Positions 61,316 to 64,000 of a stretch of 64,000 nucleotides of DNA are shown piece by piece. Position numbers and translations under genes: made by a program. Numbering within the stretch: the stretch's first letter is position 1; every line of letters begins with the position of its first letter. The notes beneath the pieces are model-generated. The model had not been told where the DNA came from, did no database searches, and worked only from the letters and a program-made list of their open reading frames with translations. Source of the DNA: Benincasa hispida (taxonomy: Eukaryota; Streptophyta; Magnoliopsida; Cucurbitales; Cucurbitaceae); contig NC_052359.1 of NCBI RefSeq assembly GCF_009727055.1, forward strand, positions 11,176,181-11,240,180. Reading direction: 5' to 3'.

Positions 61316-61747
61316 AGATCAAGAGTATGTCATTGTTTGCTTGTATGTGGATGATATGTTAATAATGAGCACAAATAGAAATATTATTGATTCCACTAAA
61401 ATGATGTTGAAATCAAACTTTGATATGAAAGACCTAGGTCTTGCTGATATTATCCTTGGAATTCAAATTACAAGAAATCCAAGTGGATATATACTTTTTC
61501 AATCTCATTAAATAGAGAAAGTGTTCAGAAAATTTGATCATTTTGAATGTAAGCTGGTTGTTACTCTATTCATTCCGAATTGTAATTTGAAGAAAAAAAT
61601 AATGATAAAGGTGTATCTTCTCTAGAATATTCTAGAATTATTGGTAACTTAATGTACACAATGAATTGTACAAGATCTGATATTTCCTATTCAATAGGAA
61701 GGTTAGCAAGATACTCCAACAATCCTGGGCATGATCATTGGAATACA
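61316..61747 (+). pseudogene. Ty1/copia reverse transcriptase fragment
   Basis: Plus-strand translation begins 'QEYVIVCLYVDDMLIM', which includes the YVDD catalytic box, then 'FDMKDLGLADIILGIQITR', ordinary copia RT. A stop near 61510 and a frameshift near 61610 follow. Text of the RT-RNase H linker ends at 61747, where an LTR begins. The upstream RT, integrase and gag are absent. Confidence 0.9.
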
Positions 61748-62083
61748 TGTTGAGGTTGATGTCCTAAATCTTGTGGGTCTTATAATTTGTAATTGTATTG
61801 TACAAATAATTTATTTATTTAATAAAATCAGAGGTATTTTACTTGACATTTAGTAGCATAAACCAACAAAACCAATACGATAAAAGGTTATCTTCTATAA
61901 CTTAAACATGTATGTGGAGATGTACAGGTGGATCATGTTTAAGTGATAACTTAAACGATCTATAGTAAATGGATAAGGCTAGGTACCTTATCCTGATGAC
62001 ACTACAAATACGACATACTTTGTAGTTGTTACAATTGTAGTAAAGTGGTACAAATGATCTAATCCTAATCATTCATGTAGAGA
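61748..62083 (+). repeat. Copia LTR start, cut by a gypsy LTR
   Basis: It begins TGTTGAGGTTGATGTCC. It carries the same block as the other copia LTRs ('gataac...ctatagtaaatggataagg', then 'ggtaccttatcctgatgacac'). Confidence 0.8.
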
Positions 62084-62671
62084 TGTCACACCCCCTCCCT
62101 AGATTACCCTCTTAATCTGAGAGTGGATGTGAAAACAATAATTGACAACCCTTTTATAACAACTACTGGCCAACATACTCTGGAAACCTGTATCCTTAGC
62201 ACCTGTTACACCTGATAGCAGTTTATAATCCTCTAGAACTTAACATTTAGTTTCAGCAACAATTTTAAACATATAATCTATTGCTAATCAGAAATATTGA
62301 TATCAACATGCACAATAGTTTTCATAAACCAAACCCATACACAATATATATTCAACATAACTTTACCCTTTTCCCCTGACATGGACATAAAACCAAATAA
62401 TATAACATGATGAGCCACCTAAATTTTCGTTCCCTGTGTGTCTGAGAAGTGACTGACTGGCAGAACTACTAGGCCTCGGGACGTCGACCGCTACCTAGGG
62501 GAAGAAAACATTTTTAAAGAGTAAGTTGGAAAGGCCAGTAAGTGACTACCTTAAGTAAAACATACTTTAAATCATAAATAACGTGAACATGCTTATCAAG
62601 GAAACATTTATAACATCATAATCAGAGCTTTGAAAATGGGGATGAAATCGTAAAACACATCATGTAAACAT
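62084..62671. repeat. Gypsy LTR left end, 588 bp
   Basis: It begins TGTCACACCCCCTCCC and aligns with 10903-11490 at high similarity, including 'gaactactaggcctcggga'. It stops abruptly and is followed by copia LTR sequence. Confidence 0.88.
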
Positions 62672-63750
62672 ATTGTTGTTAATAAAATAAGGGTTATTTT
62701 ACAAGCATATACTCAATCCAATAAACTAAGATCTAGGTTATTTCATGTAATTTAAACAAGTATGTAGAGACATACAAGTGAATCTTGTTTAAATGATAAC
62801 CTAAATGGTCTGTAGTAGATGGATAAGGTTGGGTACCTTATCCTGGTGATACTATAGATACGACCTACTTTGTAGGTGTTACAAGTGTTGTAAAGTGCTA
62901 CAAATGATCTGATTCTGATTAGTCATGTGGAGACATGCGAGCGGAGGAATTCTATACAAAGAGTTTTTATAAGACTGGACCATGAAATGATTATCTCTTT
63001 ATATAACGTCGTTAATAATAGAGACTTACATTTCACTAGGATGACCATAGGTGACATGACCTAAATCCTGAGTGAGCTGTGAACTCCTACTCATAAAGGC
63101 AGTCTTTTGATTTATAAGAGTGAGAATGGCCAAATTGCCAACTCAACAAGCCCACCATTTTGGGGATTCGTCTGATTGGGGAGCTAGGAACTCAGCTACA
63201 TAAGATGGAATTCACTCATTCCCCGATGCAGGAGCAAGTAGATAATTGCTCCCTTAAGGGCTAATTCCGGGGCTTGTACATAGTGGCCACACCCTTTCTT
63301 GGCTCGAGAGGACTTGGTCATAGCGGGACTATGAATTATTATTCATTAGAGGAATCAGTGGTACTTAAGGAGTTAGATGTAACTATAGGGGCAAAACGGT
63401 ATTTTGGCCCAACTGTACTTACGAGCAATTTGTGAAGGGTCATCGCACTGTTGATTGGTTATATCCAATGGACACAAAAATTTATCTGTAGTGCGAAGAG
63501 TACAACTATCTGTCTTTAAAGATTCAAGAAAAGCCTACAACTCCTGCTTGAATCCTTTAATCCCAAAAGAGAATACAGAGGGTTCTCGCTTGGTAGTGTT
63601 CGTGCGTGAAGAAGGAGATTCGTGAGGAAGGAGTCCTATTTGTGGCTCGTACAAGGGATTACTTAAAGAAAGGTTCTTCAAAAGGTGCGGTTTCTTGAAA
63701 CCAAATTTATTTATAATAGCATGCTGTAATTTAATTTTAAATGCATATCT
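62672..63750 (+). repeat. Second, different copia LTR copy
   Basis: It overlaps in content with 61748-62083, since both carry the block around 'ggtaccttatcctggtga', and then continues through the region equivalent to 47260-47960. It is therefore a separate LTR copy, not the continuation of the first. The stretch after about 63530 is not assigned. Confidence 0.65.
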
Positions 63751-64000
63751 TGAAGGAACTCTTATTCAAGAGTACCTATGAGTGGAAGCGGATCTTTCCA
63801 ATTCATTGTGATAAAATTACGCATATACATTCAAACATACTTTCATAATGCTAAAGGGATTAAAAAATCATACCGGTTGAAGATTTCTTCTTCACAGTGA
63901 GTCTGAAGCCCAACCTTCTAGCTCGAATAGTCACCACTCGGACAAAAGGAATCAGAGAAGACAACACCACTTAGAGCCCTCAGTATTCTTGGTGAGAATC
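63751..64000 (-). repeat. Inverted copia LTR end, running off the window
   Basis: Reverse-complemented, this DNA ends '...gtactcttgaataagagttccttca' and contains 'gagaataccaagg'-like and 'gtggtgttgtc' text. It thus mirrors 6700-7038, the end of the solo LTR at 1522. It is the terminal part of a minus-oriented LTR continuing past 64000. Confidence 0.7.

Noticed and set aside
1..64000. tRNA, rRNA, CRISPR arrays, bacterial operons or defence systems
   Set aside because: None seen. The direct repeats present are LTRs, a minisatellite, an intron duplication and assembly artefacts; the tRNA-like words are retrotransposon primer sites only 12-18 bp long.

Overview
The window is nuclear DNA from a flowering plant, most likely a eudicot. 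The evidence is a large intron-split plant-type HECT ubiquitin ligase gene, AT-rich intergenic DNA, and dense, mutually nested LTR retrotransposons of plant type whose primer sites match initiator methionine tRNA. The repeat style reminds me of cucurbits, but the sequence alone does not prove the family.

Layout. (1) 1-13231: a minus-strand Ty3/gypsy element with decayed gag and pol. It is interrupted at 1522-7038 by a Ty1/copia solo LTR with a perfect 5-bp target duplication. That LTR is itself interrupted at about 3168-6545 by a non-autonomous LTR-type insertion, and this innermost part contains two intact Nextera mate-pair junction adaptors and an N, so it is partly an assembly artefact. 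(2) 13232-16880: AT-rich spacer with a possible small MITE at its left edge. (3) About 16880-33300: one intact minus-strand gene, the UPL1/UPL2-type HECT E3 ligase. It has 15 coding exons and a deduced 3,782-residue protein with ARM-like N-terminal domains, UBA, UIM, acidic tract, DUF4414 and HECT. (4) 33340-37880: AT-rich spacer with microsatellites and degenerate repeats. (5) 37880-64000: a deep nest of retroelement fragments. It holds a copia gag-protease relic split by a CACTA transposon; a gypsy LTR cut into pieces; a copia element with 2-kb LTRs and a broken gag-pol; a minisatellite-bearing LTR; a solo LTR with target duplication; and further copia and gypsy LTR fragments, the last in inverted orientation at the window edge.

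The ubiquitin ligase is the only gene I consider functional. All 15 exons join in frame with GT/AG borders. Everything else is mobile DNA or its remains. I saw no tRNA, rRNA, CRISPR or microbial-type operon, and no convincing new biological system. The observations most worth a second look are the sequencing adaptors embedded in the assembly, a tandem duplication in the ligase gene that copies a 5' splice site into the following intron, a five-codon upstream reading frame whose stop overlaps the ligase start codon, and sequence blocks shared by otherwise divergent copia LTRs.
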